DNA from: an uncultured Lachnospiraceae bacterium | GTDB lineage: Bacteria; Bacillota; Clostridia; Lachnospirales; Lachnospiraceae | Length of the DNA stretch: 15,844 bases | Reading direction: 5' to 3' | NCBI GenBank assembly: GCA_910586005.1 | Contig: CAJUHG010000066.1 | Coordinates: forward strand, 1-15,844 | Shown: piece by piece, positions 6,372 through 12,929 of the stretch | Layout of the letters: every line of letters starts with the position of its first letter | Numbering within the stretch: the stretch's first letter is position 1 | The notes under the pieces: generated by a model | The model's database searches: none | Told to the model about the DNA's origin: nothing | Seen by the model: the letters and a program-made list of their open reading frames with translations, nothing else | Translations under genes and position numbers: made by a program

Positions 6372-7333
6372 GAAAATACACTTCCAACAGCTTTTAAACT
6401 ATTTGCCAAATCTTCTCGATAGTCAGAATCTTTTGGGTTTAAACTATTGATGACACAACCAAAACTATTAAGATTTCCAGTAGCATGAATGTATTTCCAA
6501 TTGCCAAGGTAAAGTGCTACATGTCCTGGGAAATACAAAAGATCAGCAGGTCTTATCTTAGAAAAAGGAATCTCTTGAATAGGATAACCATCTACAATAG
6601 CTGCATCTCTATAAATAAAAATGCCACACATATAATAACTCATAAAAGTTAGTCCAGAGCAATCAATACCAGCATGGGTTTTTCCACTCCATCGGTATTG
6701 TGTGCCAAGGTATGACATAGCATAATTGATAATAGCAGAGCGGAGTTGTGTCTCATTCTGTTCTATATCCTTTGAGGATAAAAGGGAAATAGAAGGAATA
6801 TATCCACAAATCCCTTCTGCTGTTTTTATTTTTTGCCAACCATTGTCTGAAGGAGCATAGAGTAAAACAGTACTTCCCATAAAAAGAGTAGACAAGAGTT
6901 CTGCTTGCACACGAGGTTCTTTTAAGACATCTGTCATCCCTTTGCAAAGAATAGCAGGGAATGGAAAAGTTTTATTTTCAATTGGGTCAATAGTTTTGAT
7001 AAAGTCTTTGTTGGAGGTTAAATTAATAGTCTTGATAAAGTTTTTGTCAGAAATTCCATTGATGGTTCTAAAAGAACCTTCGCTGTCTATCCAGTAAGTA
7101 TTCCATAAAAGGAATTCTTCTTGAGAAATATCACAAATAGCAGCAGAGTTTAGCCATCCACTATATCCATAGTGAGTGATAATTTTTGAATAATTGTTAC
7201 ACTGCTGTTGCACCAAAACAGTCCAACCAGATAAAAGTTCATCAGAAATATTTTTTCCAACAGTGCAACCATTTTCTATGATTATAGTTTCATATAAAAA
7301 TGTACTTGGGAGAGTAATAATGGCTGTATGCAT
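6368..7333 (-). CDS. SH3-NlpC/P60 family cysteine endopeptidase, probably cytoplasmic
   Basis: 321-residue peptidase. The C-terminal NlpC/P60 domain (about 195-320) has catalytic Cys225 in GIDCSGLTF, His271 in FPGHVALYLG and third-position His283 in YIHATG. The N-terminal part looks like two SH3-like segments (about 20-80 and 120-190). There is no signal peptide or TM segment. This layout matches YkfC-type gamma-D-glutamyl-diamino-acid endopeptidases, which act on muropeptides in the cytoplasm. Residues 95-118 are a 12-residue tandem duplication between the SH3-like parts. The ATG start has GAAAGGA five bases upstream (7345-7339). It follows the M19 dipeptidase on the same strand, 59 bases away with no clear promoter, so co-transcription is likely. 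Substrate is inferred from family and neighbour. Confidence 0.85.
   Translation of the reverse strand: MHTAIITLPSTFLYETIIIENGCTVGKNISDELLSGWTVLVQQQCNNYSKIITHYGYSGWLNSAAICDISQEEFLLWNTYWIDSEGSFRTINGISDKNFIKTINLTSNKDFIKTIDPIENKTFPFPAILCKGMTDVLKEPRVQAELLSTLFMGSTVLLYAPSDNGWQKIKTAEGICGYIPSISLLSSKDIEQNETQLRSAIINYAMSYLGTQYRWSGKTHAGIDCSGLTFMSYYMCGIFIYRDAAIVDGYPIQEIPFSKIRPADLLYFPGHVALYLGNWKYIHATGNLNSFGCVINSLNPKDSDYREDLANSLKAVGSVFS
6980..7051 (-). repeat. 36-bp tandem duplication inside the NlpC/P60 gene
   Basis: Two adjacent 36-base units encode SDKNFIKTINLT and SNKDFIKTIDPI (residues 95-118). A fainter related segment, SEGSFRTINGI, precedes them. The units lie between the two SH3-like parts, so they probably lengthen a linker. 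Confidence 0.75.
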
Positions 7334-7392
7334 AAGAGTCCTTTCTTTTATAATATTTTAAAAATTGTAATTATATTAAAAATCAAAGATTT

Positions 7393-8367
7393 TTATAATA
7401 ATTCTTTATAAAAGTTTAGTACATTCTGAAAAAAAATCTTTTCGATTTCACTTTCATGAAATCCTATGTTTTTTAGTTCTTGTTCTAGTAATCCCATAGA
7501 ACTGCAATTTTTCAATTCTAATTTATCATCTATTCCATCAAAATCAGAACCAAGCCCTATACAAGATATGCCACCTATATTTGAGATATGTCTTATATGA
7601 GTTGCAATATCTTTTACATAACTAAAATAATAGTCGGATTTATTGGGCGTATTAGAGAGAAAAGGTCCATAATAATTGACTCCAATCACACCCCCTTTTT
7701 TTGCAATGGAATGGATGAGTTCATCTGGTAAATTGCGACCACGAGGACAGAGGGCGCGAGCATTGGAATGACTAGCACAAAATGGTTTCTTGGCAAAGTC
7801 ACAAACATCTTGAATTCCTGAATCTGATAAATGGGAAACATCAGGAATCATTCCAAGATGCTCCATTTGTTCTAGAAATTCTATCCCTAAAGTAGTTAAA
7901 CCTTGGGGAGGGGAAAGATATTTTTTTGCGGGTTCAGCGGGAAATCCCAAACAATTGGAATAATTCCAAGTAAAAGTCATCATTCTTATGCCAAGAAGAT
8001 AAAATTCTTTTAATTTTTCTAAGCTGCCTTCACATGTTTCTCCTTCTTCTAAAGTCATCAAAGCCGACATTTTTCCCTGTTGTTTGTTTGCTATAATTTC
8101 TTCATAAGTAGTGACAGGGGCAATGATATCTGAATTTCTTTGCATTTCTTCCTGAAAGATAGCAATTTGTTTTTTACAGTCTTTGTATGGAGTTTTTGTT
8201 TTTCCAAGGTCTAGAAACATTGCAAAATTTTGAAGTAAATATCCAGATTGTTTCATTTTTTCTAAATCAAGTTGAAATGTATTGTTGCGAAGAGATACTT
8301 GTGTTCCCAGTTGTCTTTGTTGGTAGATAAGAGAAATCGTATCACAGTGCATATCAATAATTTGCAT
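7393..8367 (-). CDS. M19 (renal dipeptidase-type) metallo-dipeptidase
   Basis: Zinc dipeptidase, 324 residues from the start chosen here. M19 enzymes cut dipeptides and often tolerate a D-residue at the C-terminal side. Metal ligands seen: His7 and Asp9 in IDMHCDT, a Glu in MTLEEGE (about 105-109), His179 in PDVSHLS, His200 in ASHSNAR, and Asp275 in LGSDFDG. The frame is open to an ATG at 8388, but GGAGG at 8377-8373 sits five bases before the ATG at 8367, and the family normally begins just before the HxD motif. No signal peptide. With the NlpC/P60 gene downstream it probably degrades cell-wall-derived peptides such as L-Ala-D-Glu. A leader ORF overlaps its start. A weak AT-rich hairpin (7378-7394) covers the stop codon. 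Confidence 0.9.
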   Translation of the reverse strand: MQIIDMHCDTISLIYQQRQLGTQVSLRNNTFQLDLEKMKQSGYLLQNFAMFLDLGKTKTPYKDCKKQIAIFQEEMQRNSDIIAPVTTYEEIIANKQQGKMSALMTLEEGETCEGSLEKLKEFYLLGIRMMTFTWNYSNCLGFPAEPAKKYLSPPQGLTTLGIEFLEQMEHLGMIPDVSHLSDSGIQDVCDFAKKPFCASHSNARALCPRGRNLPDELIHSIAKKGGVIGVNYYGPFLSNTPNKSDYYFSYVKDIATHIRHISNIGGISCIGLGSDFDGIDDKLELKNCSSMGLLEQELKNIGFHESEIEKIFFQNVLNFYKELL

Positions 8368-8440
8368 AATTTCCTCCATTCTGTGCATTTTTCAGCACAA
8401 GTAGGTAGTAGTGATTGAAAGAATGAACAAATTCTTTCAA
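8354..8440 (-). CDS. probable 28-codon leader ORF overlapping the dipeptidase start
   Basis: An open frame starting TTG at 8440-8438 and ending TGA at 8356-8354 encodes LKEFVHSFNHYYLLVLKNAQ followed by NGGNYANY. GGAGG at 8450-8446 lies five bases before the TTG, the same spacing as at the dipeptidase. An in-frame ATG at 8452 overlaps that GGAGG and is a less likely start. The ORF runs through the dipeptidase ribosome binding site and ends 14 bases inside the dipeptidase gene in another frame, so translational coupling is expected. A promoter lies just upstream. I do not recognise the peptide. It could be a regulatory leader or simply an initiation site left by duplication. Confidence 0.5.
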   Translation of the reverse strand: MKEFVHSFNHYYLLVLKNAQNGGNYANY

Positions 8441-8472
8441 TCTTTCCTCCATTCTATATGTTTTTTAGCATA
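8370..8472 (-). repeat. duplicated 30-nt translation-initiation module
   Basis: Two direct copies, 8370-8399 and 8443-8472, share 24 of 30 positions. Read on the minus strand each has a short hairpin around a TGAAAAAT- or CTAAAAAA-type loop followed by AGAATGGAGGAAA. A start codon comes next: TTG of the leader ORF after the upstream copy, ATG of the dipeptidase after the downstream copy. The hairpins are TGTGC/GCACA and ATATG/CATAT, in registers that differ by one base. Confidence 0.7.
8413..8442 (-). repeat. perfect 12-bp inverted repeat in the dipeptidase leader
   Basis: GATTGAAAGAAT (8413-8424) and ATTCTTTCAATC (8431-8442) are perfect complements around a six-base loop. On the minus strand the first arm includes the TTG start codon of the leader ORF and begins four bases after its GGAGG. 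Folding could therefore mask initiation of the leader. No T-tract follows, so it is not a terminator. Confidence 0.75.
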
Positions 8473-8500
8473 TCATAGTATTTATATGATAAAAATACAA
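8472..8500 (-). promoter_or_regulatory. putative promoter of the dipeptidase/NlpC operon
   Basis: On the minus strand TTGTAT (8500-8495) and TATGAT (8477-8472) have a 17-base spacer. The predicted start near 8465 would place the leader ORF close to the 5' end of the transcript. Confidence 0.5.
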
Positions 8501-8683
8501 TTTTTTGAAGTACTTTACAAAGATATTTCATTGTATTTATAAGGAAAATAGGTTGCATAAATTTTATGATAGTAGAGCTTTTTTGTGTTAAGACCAGATA
8601 AGATGATAGGTTTTTTGTGTGTTATAAAGCAAAAATAGGATAATAAGTTTTTAGATAAAGTAAGTTTAAATATTTGGAAAAGA
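8501..8683. other. intergenic, no feature seen
   Basis: AT-rich stretch between the divergent dipeptidase and exporter promoters. I find no open frame with a ribosome binding site, no strong hairpin and no repeat here. Confidence 0.4.
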
Positions 8684-8714
8684 TTGTAAGATTATCGTAA
8701 GATAATAGTATGAT
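8684..8714 (+). promoter_or_regulatory. putative activated promoter with response-regulator-like direct repeats
   Basis: GTAAGAT occurs twice, at 8686-8692 and 8697-8703, with an 11-base period. The 11-mers TTGTAAGATTA and TCGTAAGATAA match at 9 of 11 positions. TATGAT at 8709-8714 is a good -10 and the repeats fall where the -35 should be, which itself is poor. One-turn-spaced direct repeats over the -35 are typical of OmpR-family response regulators. It would drive the exporter operon from 8837. Between it and that gene lies a 12-base palindrome (8756-8767) of unknown meaning. Confidence 0.45.
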
Positions 8715-8836
8715 TGATTTAAGAAATGTAATATAAAATGTAAAATAACAAATAGAACTAGCTAGTTGTTTAAAGTTAATCGTATTCAGATCTATGATTC
8801 AAGATGACCTTAACATAGAGGAAGGAAGAGAAGAAA

Positions 8837-9523
8837 TTGGAAAATTTAATTAAAGTACAGGATTTATGTAAGATTTATAATCCTGGTGAGAATGAAGTGC
8901 GTGCACTAGATAAAGTAAATTTGGAAATTAATAGAGGAGAGTTTATTGCAATTATTGGGCATTCTGGTTCTGGTAAATCTACACTAATGAATATGTTGGG
9001 ATGTTTGGATATACCTACGTCTGGTTCTTATTATTTAAATGGAAAAGATGTATCTGCAATGAATGACAATCAACTTTCAGAGATACGAAATGAAGAAATT
9101 GGATTTATTTTCCAAGGTTTTAATTTGATTGCCAATTTAAATGCCATAGAAAATGTAGAATTGCCATTGATCTATCGAGGGATTGGAAGAAGTGAAAGAA
9201 ATCGGTTGGCGAGGGAAGCTCTAATAAAAGTTGGATTAGAAAAAAGAATGCATCATAGACCTTCAGAGATGTCAGGGGGACAACAACAAAGAGTTGCCAT
9301 TGCACGGGCAATTGCAGCAGAACCACCTGTGATTCTTGCGGATGAACCAACAGGAAATTTGGATTCCTCTTCTACACAAGAAATTATGGATATTTTAAAA
9401 GAATTACATAATGCTGGAAGAAGCGTAATTTTAATTACACATGATGATGATATTGCTGAGCAAACAAAAAGAGTAATTAGAATTTTGGATGGTAAAATTG
9501 TGGAAGATTATTATAATAATTGA
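8837..9523 (+). CDS. MacB/LolD/YknY-type ABC transporter ATP-binding protein
   Basis: Cytoplasmic ATPase (228 residues) of a tripartite-like exporter. Seen: Walker A GHSGSGKST (41-49), Q-loop Gln93 in FIFQGFNLI, signature MSGGQQQR (145-152), Walker B VILADEP (165-171), D-loop GNLD and switch His202 in ITHDD. The SGGQQQR signature and the LGCLDIPTSG segment after Walker A are characteristic of the MacB/LolD/FtsE branch. The start is TTG, with a purine-rich AGGAAGGAAGAG about ten bases upstream; it gives the normal N-terminus for the family. The adaptor and permease genes follow on the same strand, in an order (ATPase, adaptor, permease) that differs from B. subtilis yknXYZ. No two-component system is encoded in the window. 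Confidence 0.95.
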   Translation: MENLIKVQDLCKIYNPGENEVRALDKVNLEINRGEFIAIIGHSGSGKSTLMNMLGCLDIPTSGSYYLNGKDVSAMNDNQLSEIRNEEIGFIFQGFNLIANLNAIENVELPLIYRGIGRSERNRLAREALIKVGLEKRMHHRPSEMSGGQQQRVAIARAIAAEPPVILADEPTGNLDSSSTQEIMDILKELHNAGRSVILITHDDDIAEQTKRVIRILDGKIVEDYYNN

Positions 9524-9530
9524 TGTTTTT

Positions 9531-9560
9531 CATGTCTAATGATTTATGCCTTATGACATG
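9531..9560 (+). promoter_or_regulatory. inverted repeat between ATPase and adaptor genes
   Basis: CATGTC (9531-9536) and GACATG (9555-9560) flank 18 bases, in the 107-base gap between two operon genes. ATGACAT also recurs just downstream. No T-tract follows, so it is not an intrinsic terminator. It may be an RNA processing or regulatory hairpin. Weak. Confidence 0.3.
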
Positions 9561-9630
9561 TCGAATGACATAATAGGTATCCAAAGATGGCTATAAAGGA
9601 AATATGGTTGTAAAACAGGAGGAGCAAATA

Positions 9631-11343
9631 ATGAAGAAAAAAATATTAAAAGTTTTAATTCCAAGGAAGAAGAAAGAAACATCAAAAGTTGCAATTCCAA
9701 GGAAGAAGAAAAAGATATTAAAAGTTGTAATCCCCATTGTTGTTGTGGTTGGATTGGTAGGAACTATTACAGTGAAAAATGCTGAAAGTGCTGCAAAAGC
9801 AGTAATAGAAGCAATGAAAGTAGAAGCAATCACTGTAGAAAAAGGTGATGTGTCCCAAATAATAGAAACAAATGGAGTGGTAGTAAGTGGGGAACAAAAA
9901 ACAATATTTTCTCCAGTGAATGCAAAGATAGAACTTGCAGATTTCCAGGCAGGTGATTTAGTGAAAGAAGGGCAAAAACTGATTACGTTTAACTTAAAGG
10001 ATTTAGAGGAACAAAATCAGAAAGCAGAGCTTACCATAAAAGCAAATGAACTAGGATATCAAGATACACTAAATAAATCCTATGAGGCAGCAGCAAGGCA
10101 GGCAGAGGCAAGAAGTCAGGTAGATTCTTTACAGTCGCAGGTAGATGCAAAGAGACAAGAAGCAGCAGATTTGACAGCTGCAATTGCGGGAGATGCGCAA
10201 GCACAAGCAGAAGCTGCACAAAGGCAAATGGGTGAAGTGAATGTTCAAATAGAAAGCTTACAAAAAGATTTAGAAAAAGCCTTAAAAACGTTAGATAAGC
10301 TAAAAGTAAAGTATGATAAGGCTGTAGAGGAACAGCAAATAGCGCAGGTAAATTTTGATGCAGCCGCCGCCTCTGGAGAAACAGAGGAATTAGAAAAAGC
10401 AAGAGAAGCGTTAAATAAAGCCAATGCAAAGGTTACAGAGACAGAACGTGCATATCAAGCCCAGAAAGAAATTACAGATAATTTAAATAATCAGATTGTG
10501 GAATTACAAACTTCCTTGGGTGAAATTGGAACGAACAACGGAACGAATGCTGAGTTACAGCAACGTCTAGAAACAGTTCAAGCGGAATTGGCGCAATTAG
10601 AAGGAAATTTGGAAAGTCAAAGAGTAATTGCAGAAACAGATGCAGGAACTTTAAGTAATGAAGCAAGAGCACAGATGCAGGCAAATAATAATCTTGCAGA
10701 ATTAGAGAGTAAATCTTTAGAAGAGTTAATTGAAGCTGGAAAACAAGGAGTTTCTGCTGAATTTAATGGAGTAATTTCAGAAAAACAGGTGTTAGAAGGT
10801 GCTTTGGTATCACAGGGAATGCAGTTGTTTACTTTGCAAAGTATTGATAATGTAAATGTAGAGATAACTTTGTCCAAAAATGTATATGATAAAGTAAAGG
10901 AAGGACAAAAGGCAGAAATTATTTTAGCTGGAAATAACTATAAGGGAACCGTAAGCAGAATTAGCCGGATTGCTATGGATGGAATTGCTGGAAGTAATCA
11001 GGCTGCTGTATCTTCTGCATCGATTAAGGCAACTGTGCACATTGATAATCCAGATAATAATATTTTCTTAGGTGTGGATGCTAAAGTGAAAATTTTAGCA
11101 GCAGAAGCAAAAGATGTAGTAATCCTTCCCACAGAGGCAATAAATATAGGAAAAGATGGAACTTTTTGTTGGATATGCCAAGATGGATTATTGAAAAAAC
11201 AAGCAATTACAACAGGTGTGACTTCTGATGAATGTGCAGAAATTACAGAGGGGATTGAAGCAGGAGAGCAAGTAATTGCCGACCCAGAAAATCATGAAGA
11301 AGGAGATAAAATTTTAATTACAGAAAGTAATATAGAAGAATAA
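9631..11343 (+). CDS. MacA/YknX-type efflux adaptor (periplasmic-adaptor family) with long coiled coil
   Basis: Membrane-anchored adaptor linking the ATPase/permease pair to the cell exterior. From the ATG at 9631 (570 residues) there is a very basic cytoplasmic N-terminus built of 12-residue repeats (7-35) and one TM (about 32-48). The first half of a lipoyl-like domain follows (about 85-125, with SPVNAKIELADFQAGDLVKE), then a long Ala/Glu/Gln-rich coiled coil (about 130-370). Last come the second lipoyl half (SAEFNGVISEKQVLEGALVS, 375-394) and beta-barrel and membrane-proximal domains. An ATG at 9604 is in frame, but AGGAGG at 9617-9622 points to 9631. The family is usually nearer 370-400 residues; the extra length is mostly coiled coil. 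Substrate unknown, perhaps a peptide. Confidence 0.9.
   Translation: MKKKILKVLIPRKKKETSKVAIPRKKKKILKVVIPIVVVVGLVGTITVKNAESAAKAVIEAMKVEAITVEKGDVSQIIETNGVVVSGEQKTIFSPVNAKIELADFQAGDLVKEGQKLITFNLKDLEEQNQKAELTIKANELGYQDTLNKSYEAAARQAEARSQVDSLQSQVDAKRQEAADLTAAIAGDAQAQAEAAQRQMGEVNVQIESLQKDLEKALKTLDKLKVKYDKAVEEQQIAQVNFDAAAASGETEELEKAREALNKANAKVTETERAYQAQKEITDNLNNQIVELQTSLGEIGTNNGTNAELQQRLETVQAELAQLEGNLESQRVIAETDAGTLSNEARAQMQANNNLAELESKSLEELIEAGKQGVSAEFNGVISEKQVLEGALVSQGMQLFTLQSIDNVNVEITLSKNVYDKVKEGQKAEIILAGNNYKGTVSRISRIAMDGIAGSNQAAVSSASIKATVHIDNPDNNIFLGVDAKVKILAAEAKDVVILPTEAINIGKDGTFCWICQDGLLKKQAITTGVTSDECAEITEGIEAGEQVIADPENHEEGDKILITESNIEE
9649..9735 (+). repeat. 36-bp tandem repeats encoding the basic N-terminus of the adaptor
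   Basis: Units at 9649-9684 and 9685-9720, plus a partial third from 9721, encode KVLIPRKKKETS, KVAIPRKKKKIL and KVVIP. The third unit runs into the TM segment. Only a few bases differ between the first two units, which suggests a recent in-frame duplication. Confidence 0.85.
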
Positions 11344-11422
11344 AATTATAAGGGATAAAATAGGAAATGTGCTAGAAGCTATAAAAAAAGCATGATAAAA
11401 GGAAAGATAAAGGAAGTATGAA

Positions 11423-12658
11423 ATGGGAAATGCGATAGAATATGTAAAAATGGCATTGAAAAATATTATTGCCAATAAAGGTCGGTCTTTTTTGACCATG
11501 TTAGGTATTATTATTGGAATTGCTTCTGTGATTATGGTAATGTCTGTGGGAGATGGAACAGCAAATGCTATGAATTCAGAAGTTGCAAACTTTGGAACAG
11601 GGCAGATTACAATCTACTGTAGTGAGGATGCAGTAAATATGCAAGAATGGATTACACCAGAAGATTTGCAGGCCCTTCAAGAGAGGATTGAAGGTGTAGA
11701 TGGAGCTACACCAAATGATAGTTCTTCTGGTAGTACCATAACAGGAAAGGGAGAATTTTCATTAAGTTTAAATGGTGGTACAGAAGCAATGCAGAAGGCC
11801 TTAAATTACAATATAAAGCGTGGTTCTTATTTTACAGCAATTGATGTAGAAGAAGGAAATCGGGTTTGTGTGCTTACAGACAGCGATGCAAAACGTTTAT
11901 TTGGATCTGATGATGTAATTGGGATGGATATTGAAGTAACTATCAATAATATTAGCAATAATTATCGTATTGTAGGTGTAACACAACAGAAAGAAAATAG
12001 TGGTTTTGTCAGTTATACATATGAAGGAATGCCTGTGACATTAGAGGTACCTTATACTTCATTTTTGAGCTTTGGATGGGAAAGTGACTCTTTCTATTCG
12101 GTCACAGTATTTGCCAATGATAAGGCGAGTGGTGAAGAAGTGGCAAGAGATATTGTTCATCTTATGGAATCTAGACATCAATGTGCAGGAGAAAATTATT
12201 ATCAAATACAAAGTTTTCAGGATATAGTTTCAGAGTTAAATGGCATGTTAGCTATTGTAACTACATTTATTTCATGTGTGGCAGCCATTTCTTTAATTGT
12301 TGGTGGAATTGGTGTAATGAATATTATGTTAGTATCTGTAACAGAACGCACCAGAGAAATTGGAATAAGAAAATCTCTTGGAGCAAAAACATCTTCTATT
12401 TTAATGCAATTTTTAGCAGAAGCAGCAATTCTCACAATTGTAGGAGGAATCATTGGTATTTTGTTTGGACTTTTAGGTGCAGTAGGGGCTTGTAAATTGA
12501 TGACTATTTCTATGGGAAGTGTGATTCATCCTGGGATTCAGGTAAGTACCATCTTAGGAGCAACGTTCTTTTCTTGTGGAATAGGCGTATTTTTTGGAAT
12601 TTATCCAGCAAGGAAAGCCGCTAAATTAAGTCCTATTGAAGCCTTGCGAAGAAATTAA
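11423..12658 (+). CDS. MacB/YknZ-type ABC transporter permease (FtsX family)
   Basis: Four-TM permease (411 residues) completing the exporter. TM1 is at about 23-44, after the typical ALKNIIANKGRSFLTMLGIIIG start. A MacB-like extracytoplasmic domain (about 45-272) follows, then TM2 (275-303), TM3 (330-356) and TM4 (373-394). The conserved cytoplasmic loop VTERTREIGIRKSLGA (306-321) and the C-terminal YPARKAAKLSPIEALR are diagnostic of the FtsX/MacB family. The ATG start has AAGGAAG at 11410-11416. It is the last gene of the operon; a large hairpin (12665-12717) and then a strong terminator (12777-12819) follow. In MacB-type systems the permease transmits ATP-driven movement to expel substrate rather than forming a classical channel. 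Substrate not evident. Confidence 0.95.
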   Translation: MGNAIEYVKMALKNIIANKGRSFLTMLGIIIGIASVIMVMSVGDGTANAMNSEVANFGTGQITIYCSEDAVNMQEWITPEDLQALQERIEGVDGATPNDSSSGSTITGKGEFSLSLNGGTEAMQKALNYNIKRGSYFTAIDVEEGNRVCVLTDSDAKRLFGSDDVIGMDIEVTINNISNNYRIVGVTQQKENSGFVSYTYEGMPVTLEVPYTSFLSFGWESDSFYSVTVFANDKASGEEVARDIVHLMESRHQCAGENYYQIQSFQDIVSELNGMLAIVTTFISCVAAISLIVGGIGVMNIMLVSVTERTREIGIRKSLGAKTSSILMQFLAEAAILTIVGGIIGILFGLLGAVGACKLMTISMGSVIHPGIQVSTILGATFFSCGIGVFFGIYPARKAAKLSPIEALRRN

Positions 12659-12664
12659 TGTGAC

Positions 12665-12717
12665 GTTTCTCTATGGGGCATAAACTCCTAATTTAATATT
12701 TATGCTCAACAGAGAAA
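12665..12717 (+). other. large two-part hairpin after the exporter operon
   Basis: TTTCTCT (12666-12672) pairs with AGAGAAA (12711-12717). After a three-by-three internal loop, GGGCATAAA (12676-12684) pairs with TTTATGCTC (12699-12707), one pair being G-U. The loop is 14 bases. No T-tract follows and the real terminator is 60 bases further on. It starts seven bases after the permease stop codon, so it may be a 3'-end stabilising or regulatory structure. Confidence 0.55.
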
Positions 12718-12776
12718 GACAATAGAAATAGGACAAAAAAACCACCATTATTTTATGTATCAAGGAAAAGCAAAAG

Positions 12777-12819
12777 AAATTAGAGTATTGACAAAAATGT
12801 TATTGCTCTAATTTTTTTT
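12777..12819 (+). terminator. intrinsic terminator of the exporter operon
   Basis: AAATTAGAG (12777-12785) pairs with CTCTAATTT (12806-12814). An inner TGACA/TGTTA stem closes an AAAA loop. Eight consecutive T (12812-12819) complete a classic rho-independent terminator. Confidence 0.85.
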
Positions 12820-12838
12820 GTATAGTTTTTTAATGCTA

Positions 12839-12867
12839 TTGACATAGGCATTTGTTTGGAATATAAT
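12839..12867 (+). promoter_or_regulatory. perfect consensus promoter of the tetR-family gene
   Basis: TTGACA (12839-12844) and TATAAT (12862-12867) are exact sigma-A hexamers with a 17-base spacer. Such a strong promoter before a repressor gene suggests it is normally held down by autorepression. Confidence 0.85.
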
Positions 12868-12868
12868 A

Positions 12869-12898
12869 AAAACAGATGTTTTAATACATATGTTTTAA
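12869..12898 (+). promoter_or_regulatory. operator-like repeats downstream of the tetR promoter
   Basis: AAAACA-GA-TGTTTT (12869-12882) is a palindrome with an imperfect centre. TGTTTTAA occurs at 12877-12884 and again at 12891-12898. The site overlaps the expected transcription start, where a TetR dimer would block the promoter. The palindrome is seen; binding is inferred. Confidence 0.45.
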
Positions 12899-12929
12899 AA
12901 CGACTATTTTAGATTAGGGAGGATATTAT

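Noticed and set aside
7378..7394. intrinsic terminator between the dipeptidase and NlpC/P60 genes
   Set aside because: The stem is purely AT-rich apart from one pair, has a three-base loop and overlaps the stop codon; too weak to call.
12755..12811. 18-codon frame ending inside the exporter terminator
   Set aside because: No ribosome binding site precedes it, and the sequence is explained by the terminator hairpin.
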